Below, piece after piece: positions 1-6,044 of a stretch of 8,905 bases of DNA. The stretch covers positions 1-8,905 of the forward strand of contig CAJGCI010000075.1 of the NCBI GenBank assembly GCA_904501855.1, in the 5' to 3' direction. The notes under the pieces were generated by a model. That model saw only the letters and a list, made by a program, of their open reading frames with translations. It did no database searches and had not been told where the DNA came from. The translations under genes and the position numbers were made by a program. Positions within the stretch are counted from its first letter, which is position 1. Every line of letters begins with the position of its first letter. Source of the stretch: Oscillospiraceae bacterium. GTDB lineage: Bacteria > Bacillota > Clostridia > Oscillospirales > Oscillospiraceae.

Positions 1-58
1 CGATGAGACTAAACAGGATCAGGGCCGTCCAGAAGCGGGGAGTAAGCTTTGTTTTCAT
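1..58 (-). CDS. Membrane protein N-terminus, possibly MFS transporter (partial)
   Basis: Only the first 19 codons are inside the window; the gene runs off the left edge. The ATG at 58 follows GGAGG (66-70, read on the minus strand) with a 7-base spacer. A second ATG at 64 is too close to that site. The peptide begins MKTKLTPRFWTALILFSLI: a short basic head followed by a hydrophobic run, as in a first transmembrane helix or uncleaved signal. From memory, this start resembles clostridial major facilitator transporters whose first helix continues through a GQ-WV-E-NMY motif, but that part is outside the window, so the family is inference. It is divergent from the two-component system and has its own extended -10 promoter. 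An alternative reading is that a plus-strand gene ends at the TGA at 4-6 and the hairpin at 72-99 is its terminator. Confidence 0.55.
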   Translation of the reverse strand, partial: MKTKLTPRFWTALILFSLI

Positions 59-71
59 CTGCATCCCTCCG

Positions 72-99
72 GAACCGGGGTCCCCCGGTTCGTTTTTTT
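72..99 (+). terminator. Terminator-like hairpin in the leader of the left-edge gene
   Basis: AACCGGGG (73-80) pairs with CCCCGGTT (83-90), extended by G72-C91. The two-base loop means about 7-8 pairs form in practice. Seven T (93-99) follow on the plus strand, the classic intrinsic-terminator layout. Any plus-strand transcript reaching it would have to come from left of the window or run antisense to the minus-strand gene. On the minus strand the same hairpin lies in the 5' leader, a base or two upstream of the ribosome site, with A's instead of U's beside it, so it would not terminate that transcript but could affect translation. Confidence 0.5.
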
Positions 100-113
100 A
101 TAAAGCTGTAATG

Positions 114-122
114 ATTATAACA
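114..122 (-). promoter_or_regulatory. Extended -10 promoter for the left-edge membrane gene
   Basis: On the minus strand this reads TGTTATAAT, a perfect TG-N-TATAAT extended -10. No good -35 hexamer lies 16-18 bases upstream, which extended -10 promoters tolerate. Transcription would start near 107 and give a leader of about 50 bases containing the 72-91 hairpin. Confidence 0.6.
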
Positions 123-151
123 TATTTTGTGATTTCATCCCATGTTCTTTC

Positions 152-169
152 CTGTGACCACTCTCACAG
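152..169. promoter_or_regulatory. CRP/FNR-like palindrome
   Basis: CTGTGA (152-157) and TCACAG (164-169) form a perfect 6-bp inverted repeat around a 6-base spacer. The core TGTGA-N6-TCACA matches the classic consensus of Crp-family regulators. It is centred near 160.5, about 53 bases upstream of the predicted start of the left-edge gene and about 80-85 bases upstream of the response-regulator promoter's -10. It could serve either direction. The regulator is not in the window, so function is inferred. Confidence 0.4.
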
Positions 170-200
170 TATCTCTCTACGGTTCCGACATTTCCCAGTC

Positions 201-263
201 TCTTAATAAATCTTAAAAAACAACAATTAGATTAAGTGTAATGGTAAAATTAAGTAATTAAGT
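201..263. repeat. AT-rich direct repeats upstream of the response regulator
   Basis: TCTTAA-type repeats start at 201 and 211, exactly one helical turn apart, which is the spacing typical of OmpR/PhoB-family response-regulator boxes. Further on, ATTAAGT occurs three times (231-237, 249-255, 257-263), the last two 8 bases apart. The block flanks and overlaps the putative promoter of the regulator gene, so autoregulation is a reasonable guess. AT-rich promoter DNA produces such repeats easily, so confidence is modest. Confidence 0.35.
242..250 (+). promoter_or_regulatory. Putative extended -10 promoter for the two-component operon
   Basis: TGGTAAAAT matches TG-N-TAAAAT, an extended -10 one base off consensus. 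No recognisable -35 lies 17 bases upstream; weak promoters of this kind often depend on an activator. Transcription would start near 257, leaving a leader of about 53 bases before the ATG at 310. Confidence 0.4.
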
Positions 264-309
264 TGCTGTTTATGAACAGTTGGCTGACAAGAGAGGAGAT
301 GTCAAACAG

Positions 310-993
310 ATGGGTGAACGGGCCGTAATACTGATTGTGGATGATGACAGCAGCATCCGATCCCTGGTTCGGCTTCAGCTGGAAACAGAGGGTTACTCCA
401 TCATTGAGGCATCCGGAGGTCTTGAGGCTCTGGAGATCGCAAAAAGCAATCGGGATATCGATCTGATCATCCTGGATATTATGATGCCTGACATCTCCGG
501 AATTGAAATGTGCGAACGACTGCGCGCCTTTTCTGTCGTTCCCGTACTGTTCCTGACAGCAAGGACCCAGCAGGAAGATAAGCTGGCTGCATACAGCATC
601 GGCGGCGACAGCTTTCTGACAAAGCCGTTTCTGAAAGAGGAACTTGTAACAAAGGTCCACTCTCTCCTGCGGCGTTATCTGGTTTACCGTGGCAAAGTCA
701 CGGAAGCACAGGGCATCTCCCTGGATCTTGAAAAACGTGTTGTGATGAAGAACGGAGAAAGAGTGGAGATGACCGATCTTGAAATGAGCATCATTTCCTA
801 CCTGTTTTCCCGCAAGGGAGAAGTTGTCTCCATTCAGGACATCTATGAAAACGTATGGGGCGAGAGGTTCTTTTCCCAGTCCTCCAACACCGTCATGGTA
901 CACATTCTGAATATCCGTAAGAAACTGGAAGATGACGCCGCCAATCCCAAAATCATCCGCACGGTGTGGGGAAAGGGATATCAGCTTGGTTAG
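310..993 (+). CDS. OmpR/PhoB-family response regulator (VanR-like)
   Basis: This is a DNA-binding response regulator of 227 residues with an N-terminal receiver and a C-terminal winged helix. Receiver landmarks are all present: acidic pocket D11/D12, phospho-acceptor D56 in LDIMMP, T83 in FLTA, and K105 in TKPF. The winged helix occupies about residues 130-227, with the usual RKKLE and GKGYQL signatures near the end. The ATG at 310 is preferred because AGGAG (294-298) lies 11 bases upstream. An in-frame TTG at 280 would add ten residues but has no ribosome site. It should be phosphorylated by the overlapping sensor kinase and then bind direct repeats, perhaps those in its own upstream region. 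The overall type resembles VanR-like regulators, but no resistance genes are nearby, so the target genes are unknown; the divergent membrane gene is a candidate. Confidence 0.93.
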   Translation: MGERAVILIVDDDSSIRSLVRLQLETEGYSIIEASGGLEALEIAKSNRDIDLIILDIMMPDISGIEMCERLRAFSVVPVLFLTARTQQEDKLAAYSIGGDSFLTKPFLKEELVTKVHSLLRRYLVYRGKVTEAQGISLDLEKRVVMKNGERVEMTDLEMSIISYLFSRKGEVVSIQDIYENVWGERFFSQSSNTVMVHILNIRKKLEDDAANPKIIRTVWGKGYQLG

Positions 994-2317
994 GAAAGGC
1001 AATCTGAGGATACATGCCGCGCGGACCATCGCACTGGGAGGACTCATTGCTGTTCTGGTCTATACTCTGATCACCACGGTATCCTCAGCCATGATCCGTC
1101 ATCGTTACTCGGAATTTGGAAGTATCGATGCGCAGAAGACCGCCGAATACGCCATCAGCCTGCAGGACTATGTCACGGAGAAACAAATTCCGTCCCAAGA
1201 CCGTGAGGCTTTGCGGGTCTGGACCGACCAGCACCGCTATCTTTATATTACCGTGTATAAGGGTGATCTTCCAATTTTGGAAGAAGGATTCTATTACAAG
1301 GAAACCTCCAACAGCCGTCACATCAATCCGGTGTTGAAAGCACAGTCTCCCATCACATTCGCCGATGGGACCTTTACCGTTGTATTTGAGGACTATTCCT
1401 ATATTCGAAAAGCACAGATATGGCAGCTCTTTGCTGCCATTACCGCATTTTGGCCGTTGCTGATAGTGGCTCTGTACTGGATCCGTTTTCTGAGCAGATA
1501 CATTTCCACTCTGTCGCAGGCTGCCCAGAGGATCAACCACGGTGACCTCCTTACAGAAGTATCCTTGCCTCCCCATGCGTCTCAGGAGATCATTTCTCTG
1601 GCTGAGAACATGGATGAGATGCGAGAGACCTTTCTGGACCGCCTCAGCAAGGAAAAAGAACGTTCCCGGTCCAATCAGGAGCTGCTCACCGTCATGTCCC
1701 ACGATATCCGGACTCCGCTGACAACGCTCATCGGTTATGCGGAGATCATGGACAAGTCACCGGATCTTCCCGAGGAAGAGCGGAAGCAGTATTCCTCCAT
1801 CATTTATCAACGTGCGCTTCGACTGAAGGAACTGACGGATGAAATGTTCTATTATTTCCTCGTTTACGGCTCTTCCGACATCCAGGTGGATCTGGGGTTT
1901 TACAATGCGCAGGTCCTGATCCCGCAACTGCTCAATGACCGTCTTTCCGCATTTCAAGATCTGGATGTGGAGTTCCATACGGAGGGAATCTACTATCCTT
2001 TTATCGTTCATACCGATATCTCACTTCTGAACCGCGTGTTTGAGAACATCTTCTCCAACATCCGGAAATATGGCGATCTCACCCATCCCATCTTAATACG
2101 GGCGGAACGGAAAGAATACGATTTCATTCATGTGTACATCCGAAACCGCATCCGGGATGAAAGTCATGATGTGGAGAGCACTCATATCGGCACCAAGACA
2201 TGCACCAAACTCATGGAGCTGCTCGACGGCTCCTTTATCGCTCGGTCGGATGCGGAATACTATACCGCGGAAGTGCTGATTCCCATATCACACACGGCAT
2301 CGGTGAATGATATTTAA
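986..2317 (+). CDS. Membrane sensor histidine kinase (VanS-like)
   Basis: This is the sensor partner of the preceding regulator, 443 residues from the TTG at 986. That start overlaps the regulator's stop by 8 bases and has a purine-rich AAAGGGA about 7 bases upstream. An in-frame ATG at 932 would give a non-conserved charged extension inside the regulator gene. Residues 14-34 and 145-168 are transmembrane helices flanking an extracytoplasmic sensor region of about 110 residues. A HAMP linker follows (about 170-222), then the phospho-acceptor H239 in MSHDIRTPLTTLIGY. The N-box is ENIFSNIRKYGD (353-364). The ATP lid is degenerate: there is no clear DxGxG motif, and GLGL is replaced by HIGTKTC around residue 400. 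The same VEST-x-IG-x-KTC pattern is, to my recollection, common in a clostridial kinase clade, so the protein is probably active rather than broken. The ligand is unknown. Confidence 0.9.
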   Translation: MVRKGNLRIHAARTIALGGLIAVLVYTLITTVSSAMIRHRYSEFGSIDAQKTAEYAISLQDYVTEKQIPSQDREALRVWTDQHRYLYITVYKGDLPILEEGFYYKETSNSRHINPVLKAQSPITFADGTFTVVFEDYSYIRKAQIWQLFAAITAFWPLLIVALYWIRFLSRYISTLSQAAQRINHGDLLTEVSLPPHASQEIISLAENMDEMRETFLDRLSKEKERSRSNQELLTVMSHDIRTPLTTLIGYAEIMDKSPDLPEEERKQYSSIIYQRALRLKELTDEMFYYFLVYGSSDIQVDLGFYNAQVLIPQLLNDRLSAFQDLDVEFHTEGIYYPFIVHTDISLLNRVFENIFSNIRKYGDLTHPILIRAERKEYDFIHVYIRNRIRDESHDVESTHIGTKTCTKLMELLDGSFIARSDAEYYTAEVLIPISHTASVNDI

Positions 2318-2326
2318 TCATGTTTT

Positions 2327-2363
2327 AAAGAACGAAATCCTGCAGGGATTTCGTTCTTTTTTT
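2327..2363 (+). terminator. Intrinsic terminator of the two-component operon
   Basis: The 14-base arms at 2327-2340 and 2346-2359 pair perfectly around the loop TGCAG, and a T-run follows (2357-2363). It starts 10 bases after the kinase stop. The A-rich left arm makes it partly symmetric, but no minus-strand gene ends here, so it should act on the plus strand. Confidence 0.92.
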
Positions 2364-2364
2364 A

Positions 2365-2393
2365 TGGACAGCATGTGAAATACCATGCATAAT
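2365..2393 (+). promoter_or_regulatory. Promoter of the HAD phosphatase gene
   Basis: TGGACA (2365-2370) and CATAAT (2388-2393) are each one base off the housekeeping -35 and -10 hexamers and are separated by exactly 17 bases. Transcription would start near 2400, giving a leader of about 29 bases that includes the ribosome site AAAGGAGG (2413-2420). The promoter begins immediately after the upstream terminator, making the gene its own unit. Confidence 0.65.
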
Positions 2394-2428
2394 GAGTTTA
2401 GAGTGACATGAGAAAGGAGGCCTCTGCC

Positions 2429-3253
2429 ATGACTGTGCGTCTGATCGCTCTGGATCTGGACGGCACTTTGCTTACGGACCGCAAGGATATTCTGTCAGAA
2501 ACGTTATCCGCACTCACCGCAGCGGGAGAGGCCGGGATCCTGATCGTACCCGCCACCGGGCGTCCCCTCTCCGGGGTCCCCGAGGTGGTCCTCTCGCTTC
2601 CTTTTCTCCGTTATCTCATCACATCCAACGGTGCCTTCACATACCGTTACCCCGAAGGAACGGTGCTGCGCCGTCATACGATCTCCCGAATCAGAGCGCT
2701 GGAGATTCTGGAGTACCTTGATCACCCGGGTCTTCTCACGGAGATCTTTATCGAGGGTCACGGATTCCATGAACTGGAGACCAACCGTATCATGAATGAC
2801 CTTTACCGGGGCACACCGCTGGAGAACTATCTTGCCGGAAGCCGCACTATCGTAAATGATCTCTCCGAATATCTGTCCTCACAGCAGTCGGATGTGGAGA
2901 ACGTCTCCACCCTGTTTCTGGATGCGGATCGGCTGGAGTCCAGTTTCCGGGAATTGTCCGCAGAGAAAGATATCACGGTCGTGCAGTCGGCATCTCATGT
3001 ACTGGAGATCGGTTCTTCGGAAGCCGACAAGGGAAAAGCCGTTTCCGAACTGGCGTTCTCTCTTGGAATCCCCCGTGAGGAAATTCTGGTATTCGGCGAC
3101 AGCAACAATGATTTTGGACTGTTCGATGTTGCCGGTACCGCTGTGGCCATGGCAAATGCCACGGAAGAGCTGAAATCCCGCTCCCATCGGATCACTGCCA
3201 GCAACGAAGAGGATGGCATCGGCATTGTGATCCGGGAGATTCTGAATCATTAA
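2429..3253 (+). CDS. Cof-type HAD-IIB family phosphatase
   Basis: This is a soluble phosphatase of the haloacid dehalogenase superfamily, Cof/IIB subgroup, 274 residues, a normal length for the family. All four motifs are visible. Motif I is DLDGT with nucleophile D9 and general acid D11. Motif II is the ATGR threonine, T43. Motif III is K201 in DKGKA. Motif IV is GDSNND, with D224 and D228 coordinating Mg2+. The large C2 cap lies between motifs II and III. These enzymes hydrolyse small phosphorylated metabolites such as sugar phosphates, FMN or pyridoxal phosphate; the sequence does not reveal the substrate. The ATG at 2429 is chosen because AGGAGG lies 8 bases upstream; the in-frame ATG at 2408 lies before that site. 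It has its own promoter and terminator and no evident functional link to its neighbours. Confidence 0.93.
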   Translation: MTVRLIALDLDGTLLTDRKDILSETLSALTAAGEAGILIVPATGRPLSGVPEVVLSLPFLRYLITSNGAFTYRYPEGTVLRRHTISRIRALEILEYLDHPGLLTEIFIEGHGFHELETNRIMNDLYRGTPLENYLAGSRTIVNDLSEYLSSQQSDVENVSTLFLDADRLESSFRELSAEKDITVVQSASHVLEIGSSEADKGKAVSELAFSLGIPREEILVFGDSNNDFGLFDVAGTAVAMANATEELKSRSHRITASNEEDGIGIVIREILNH

Positions 3254-3256
3254 CGG

Positions 3257-3285
3257 AAAAAGGAGAGCTGTGGGCTCTCCTTTTA
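3257..3285. terminator. Bidirectional terminator between convergent genes
   Basis: AAAAGGAGAGC (3258-3268) pairs with GCTCTCCTTTT (3274-3284) around the loop TGTGG. T residues follow on the plus strand and the A-run at 3257-3261 supplies the U-run on the minus strand. It serves both the phosphatase gene and the folate operon, and the stop codon of the folate fusion gene (3283-3285) lies inside its right arm. Confidence 0.88.
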
Positions 3286-5103
3286 TTTTGAATATATCTT
3301 TTTTTCCGTGATTACAGCATCCATGGACATGTCGGTATCCTCCATGGGTGCTTTCTTCAGTTTCTGTACTTCAAATGCCACCGCAAAAATGCTGCTGTTG
3401 CTGCATTTTTTCAGATACCGGTCATAGTATCCGGCTCCCATTCCGATCCTTCCTCCCTGAGGATCAAATCCGGCACAGGGACAGAGGATCAGGTCGATCT
3501 CCTCCGGAGAAACGACTTCGGAACAACTCGGATCCGGTTCCCGGATCCCGAAAGCTCCCTTACGGCAGGCGTCCGGATGCTCCGGATGCATTGCCACCAT
3601 CGTCTCGCTGTCCAGACACACCGGATACGCAATGATCTTCCCTTCGGATTCTGCGATCCGATGAAAGTGCTCCAGCGTTACCTCCGCCCGGATGGCATGG
3701 TAGGAGAGGATGGTTTTTGCCCGGGCATACTCCTCTGTCTGAAGAATCCGATCCGTGATCCTGTCCGAGTATTCCATTCTCTTTTCCGGATCCAGCTGTT
3801 CCCGCCCGTGAATCGCTTTTCCTCTCAGATACTGCTTCATCACTTTTGGGAAAACCGCTCTCAGCTCTCCTGCCATATATAACGATCCGACCGCTACGAC
3901 CGGAGAATGATCGGTCTCCAGTGCTTTTCGGATCCCTTCTTCAATCGTATTCGCAGACACCGCCGGGCATCCCATGATCTCCCGGACCTGCTGCAACAGT
4001 TCTTCCCCGGGGAGTGCCCGGCTGCTGTTGGGAGTGACACATACAACGGATCCCGCCGTATCCTTCAGAATCTCCAGCATCCGACGGTAATCCTTATCTC
4101 CGAGAAATCCCAGCAGAAATGTGATCTTCTCTTTCGGAAACAGTTCTTTCAGATTTCCCGCCAGTGCTTCGATGCACTGCGGATTGTGTCCTCCGTCAAG
4201 GAAAAACAGCGGATCTTCTTCCCATAGCATCTCCATGCGTGCAGGCCAGGAGAGGCCGGCAAATCCGTCCGCAACGGCCTCCTCCGGAATCTTCCATCCT
4301 CTCGACCGGAGCACCTCCAGCACCTTCAGTGCCACACTGGCGTTGAACAGCTGATACTTCCCGGTAAGAGGGATCCGGTATTCTTTATTATCGTAAACAA
4401 ACGACTGTCCATGAACATCGGCCGAGCGCTTTGTCAACCGGGACGGATCCGCATGGTAAAGCGGCGTCTTTCTCTCCCGGCAGATCGCGGTGATCGTGTC
4501 TTCCACTTCTGTCTCATTGGGATACAGCACAACATCGCTTCCGGTCTTGATAATACCGCCTTTTGTCGCGGCGATCTTTTCCAGGGAATCACCCAGATAT
4601 TCCGTGTGCTCCAGACTGATGTTGGTGATCACGGCCACTTCCGGTGCCGGGATCACATTCGTGCTGTCCAGTTCTCCTCCCATACCTACTTCCAGAATGA
4701 CGATATCGCACTGCTCTGAAAGAAAATACAGCATGGCAATGGCGGTGGAGATTTCAAACTGACTGGGATGATCCTCCATCTGTTCCGCCTGTTCCCTTAC
4801 CTGCTCCGTAAACGATGCAAGTGCATCCGGCCGGATCCATTCCCCGTTTACCTGAAATCGCTCACAGAAACTCATCAGATGGGGAGAAGTATATAAACCT
4901 GTCCGATATCCCGCCTGCCGGAGGGCAGATTCGAGCATCGAACAGGTACTTCCCTTTCCATTGCTGCCGGCAACATGAATGAATCGCAGTTTTTTCTGCG
5001 GATCTCCCAGCCGTTTCAGCAGCTCCGTGGTGCGCTCCAGTCCCAGCCGGGTAGTGCTCCACGTTTTGGTCTCAATATATTCTATGGCTTCTTCATAAGT
5101 CAT
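3283..5103 (-). CDS. Folylpolyglutamate synthase / 5-formyl-THF cyclo-ligase fusion
   Basis: This is a 606-residue fusion of two folate enzymes. Residues 1 to about 420 are FolC/Mur-ligase-like: P-loop HVAGSNGKGST (43-53), TSPHL (72-76), LEVGMGGELDSTNV (137-150), ISLEHTEYLG (162-171), the likely carbamoylated K181, and LDGGHNP (302-308). This part adds glutamates to reduced folates using ATP, and may also have dihydrofolate synthase activity. Residues from about 422 match 5-formyltetrahydrofolate cyclo-ligase: an MKQYLR start, GIREP (519-523), and the signature FDPQGGRIGMGAGYYDRYL (546-564). This part converts 5-formyl-THF plus ATP to 5,10-methenyl-THF. The reading frame is uninterrupted across the junction and both halves keep their motifs, so the fusion looks functional. 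The ATG at 5103 has GAGGAA 6 bases upstream and lies 15 bases after the folD stop. It is the last gene of the operon. Standalone FolC is usually about 420-440 residues and the ligase about 180-200, consistent with the total. Confidence 0.93.
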   Translation of the reverse strand: MTYEEAIEYIETKTWSTTRLGLERTTELLKRLGDPQKKLRFIHVAGSNGKGSTCSMLESALRQAGYRTGLYTSPHLMSFCERFQVNGEWIRPDALASFTEQVREQAEQMEDHPSQFEISTAIAMLYFLSEQCDIVILEVGMGGELDSTNVIPAPEVAVITNISLEHTEYLGDSLEKIAATKGGIIKTGSDVVLYPNETEVEDTITAICRERKTPLYHADPSRLTKRSADVHGQSFVYDNKEYRIPLTGKYQLFNASVALKVLEVLRSRGWKIPEEAVADGFAGLSWPARMEMLWEEDPLFFLDGGHNPQCIEALAGNLKELFPKEKITFLLGFLGDKDYRRMLEILKDTAGSVVCVTPNSSRALPGEELLQQVREIMGCPAVSANTIEEGIRKALETDHSPVVAVGSLYMAGELRAVFPKVMKQYLRGKAIHGREQLDPEKRMEYSDRITDRILQTEEYARAKTILSYHAIRAEVTLEHFHRIAESEGKIIAYPVCLDSETMVAMHPEHPDACRKGAFGIREPDPSCSEVVSPEEIDLILCPCAGFDPQGGRIGMGAGYYDRYLKKCSNSSIFAVAFEVQKLKKAPMEDTDMSMDAVITEKKIYSK

Positions 5104-5118
5104 GTCTCGTTCCTCGGG

Positions 5119-5985
5119 TCAATAGGCAAACTCCACCGTCCGTCTCGCGGCTTCCGCAGTATGGGATACCAGCATCGCACTGCTGATGTTTCCGATTCCG
5201 CCGGGAACCGGAGAAATCGCTCCAACGATGTCGACGACGGCATCAAAATCCACATCTCCCACGATCTTCTGTTCATCTTCCAGCCAGTTGATCCCGACAT
5301 CCAGAATGATCTGCCCCGGAGAAACGCAGTCACGTCCCACCATTCTGGGAGAACCGGCCGCCGCGATGATAATATCCGCTTTCCGCAGTTCCTCCGCCAG
5401 ATTCACTGTATGAGAATGACAGATGGTCACCGTTGCATTGGCACGGAGGAGCATCATGGACACCGGTCGTCCGATAACCGGGCTGCGTCCGAGCACAACG
5501 ACTTTCTTTCCGTCCAGCGGGATCTTGTAATACTGAAGCATGCGCATACATGCTTCAGCCGTGCAGGGCGGATACCCGACGTTTTTACCCGTATATACAC
5601 CGCCGCTGGAAAGCATGGTGATCCCGTCCACGTCTTTCTTTGCCTTTACTGCCTCGCAGATGGTAAACTCATTGAGCTTCTTCGGCACCGGGCGGAAGAC
5701 CAGGATCCCGGAAACATCGACATCGGAATTGAGTTGTCCGAGCTTTGTTGTGATCGTGTGCTGTTCCACATCTTTGGGAAACACTTCCAGAGAGGTCTCA
5801 AGTCCCAGTTTCTCGCATCGCTTCATAATGGCATTCTGATAAGAGATGTCATCTGGTTCATTCCCGATACGGATCATGGAAAGATGCGCCACGACATTGT
5901 AGTTATACAGTGCCTGAACGATCTGTTTAGTTTTCTTGTCGATCTCATCTGCCACGGGACCGCCGTATAAAATCTCTGCACTCAT
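5119..5985 (-). CDS. folD: FolD-type methylene-THF dehydrogenase (variant cyclohydrolase site)
   Basis: This 288-residue cytoplasmic protein is of the FolD family, which normally oxidises 5,10-methylene-THF with NAD(P)+ and hydrolyses methenyl-THF to 10-formyl-THF. Family landmarks seen are KDVDGI (117-122), PPCTAEAC (139-146), the nucleotide-binding GRSPVIGRPVS (166-176), DVGIN (229-233), GDVDFD (243-248) and SPVPGGIGNISSAML (258-272). The active site differs from canonical enzymes. Y49 is kept, but the lysine four residues later is I53, and the glutamine of the GxLVQLP motif is F97 (GILVFRPVP). In human MTHFD1 the equivalents K56 and Q100 are central to cyclohydrolase catalysis, so dehydrogenase activity is likely and cyclohydrolase activity doubtful. 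I recall similar variants in other Clostridia. The gene is the middle of the fhs operon. Its ATG at 5985 has no adjacent Shine-Dalgarno; see the hairpin-bridged site. Confidence 0.92.
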   Translation of the reverse strand: MSAEILYGGPVADEIDKKTKQIVQALYNYNVVAHLSMIRIGNEPDDISYQNAIMKRCEKLGLETSLEVFPKDVEQHTITTKLGQLNSDVDVSGILVFRPVPKKLNEFTICEAVKAKKDVDGITMLSSGGVYTGKNVGYPPCTAEACMRMLQYYKIPLDGKKVVVLGRSPVIGRPVSMMLLRANATVTICHSHTVNLAEELRKADIIIAAAGSPRMVGRDCVSPGQIILDVGINWLEDEQKIVGDVDFDAVVDIVGAISPVPGGIGNISSAMLVSHTAEAARRTVEFAY

Positions 5986-6035
5986 GATGAATCCACGGCA
6001 GCAGTCTGCTGAAGACCGCTGCCGTATTTCTCCTT
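5986..6035 (-). promoter_or_regulatory. Hairpin-bridged ribosome site of folD
   Basis: On the minus strand a good AAGGAG (6030-6035) lies 44 bases from the folD ATG, much too far for normal initiation. Between them is a 13-bp stem (6013-6025 pairing with 5995-6007, one G-T wobble, 5-base loop). Four bases separate the Shine-Dalgarno from the stem and nine separate the stem from the ATG. If folded, the effective spacing falls to about 13 bases. No U-run follows, so it is not an intrinsic terminator. A role in bridging, mRNA stability or operon fine-tuning is inference. Confidence 0.6.
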
Positions 6036-6044
6036 ATCGTAATA

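Noticed and set aside
3..206. A 67-codon plus-strand open frame at the left edge
   Set aside because: It reads through the terminator-like hairpin and the minus-strand promoter, and has no ribosome site visible in the window.
280..309. TTG at 280 as the start of the response regulator
   Set aside because: There is no Shine-Dalgarno before it, and AGGAG lies downstream of it, properly placed for the ATG at 310.
932..985. ATG at 932 as the start of the sensor kinase
   Set aside because: It would overlap the regulator by 62 bases and add a non-hydrophobic segment. The TTG at 986 has an upstream purine run and the typical short overlap.
250..1047. A 265-codon minus-strand open frame opposite the response regulator
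   Set aside because: The plus-strand frame has every receiver and winged-helix motif. The minus frame has none and would run through the regulator's promoter.
310..2317. A glycopeptide-resistance (van) cluster
   Set aside because: The regulator and kinase resemble VanR/VanS in type, but no vanH, ligase or vanX-like gene is present, so a resistance role is not supported.
4975..5970. A 331-codon plus-strand open frame opposite folD and the start of the fusion gene
   Set aside because: It spans two real genes and their junction on the other strand. Its histidine- and arginine-rich translation shows no recognisable motif.
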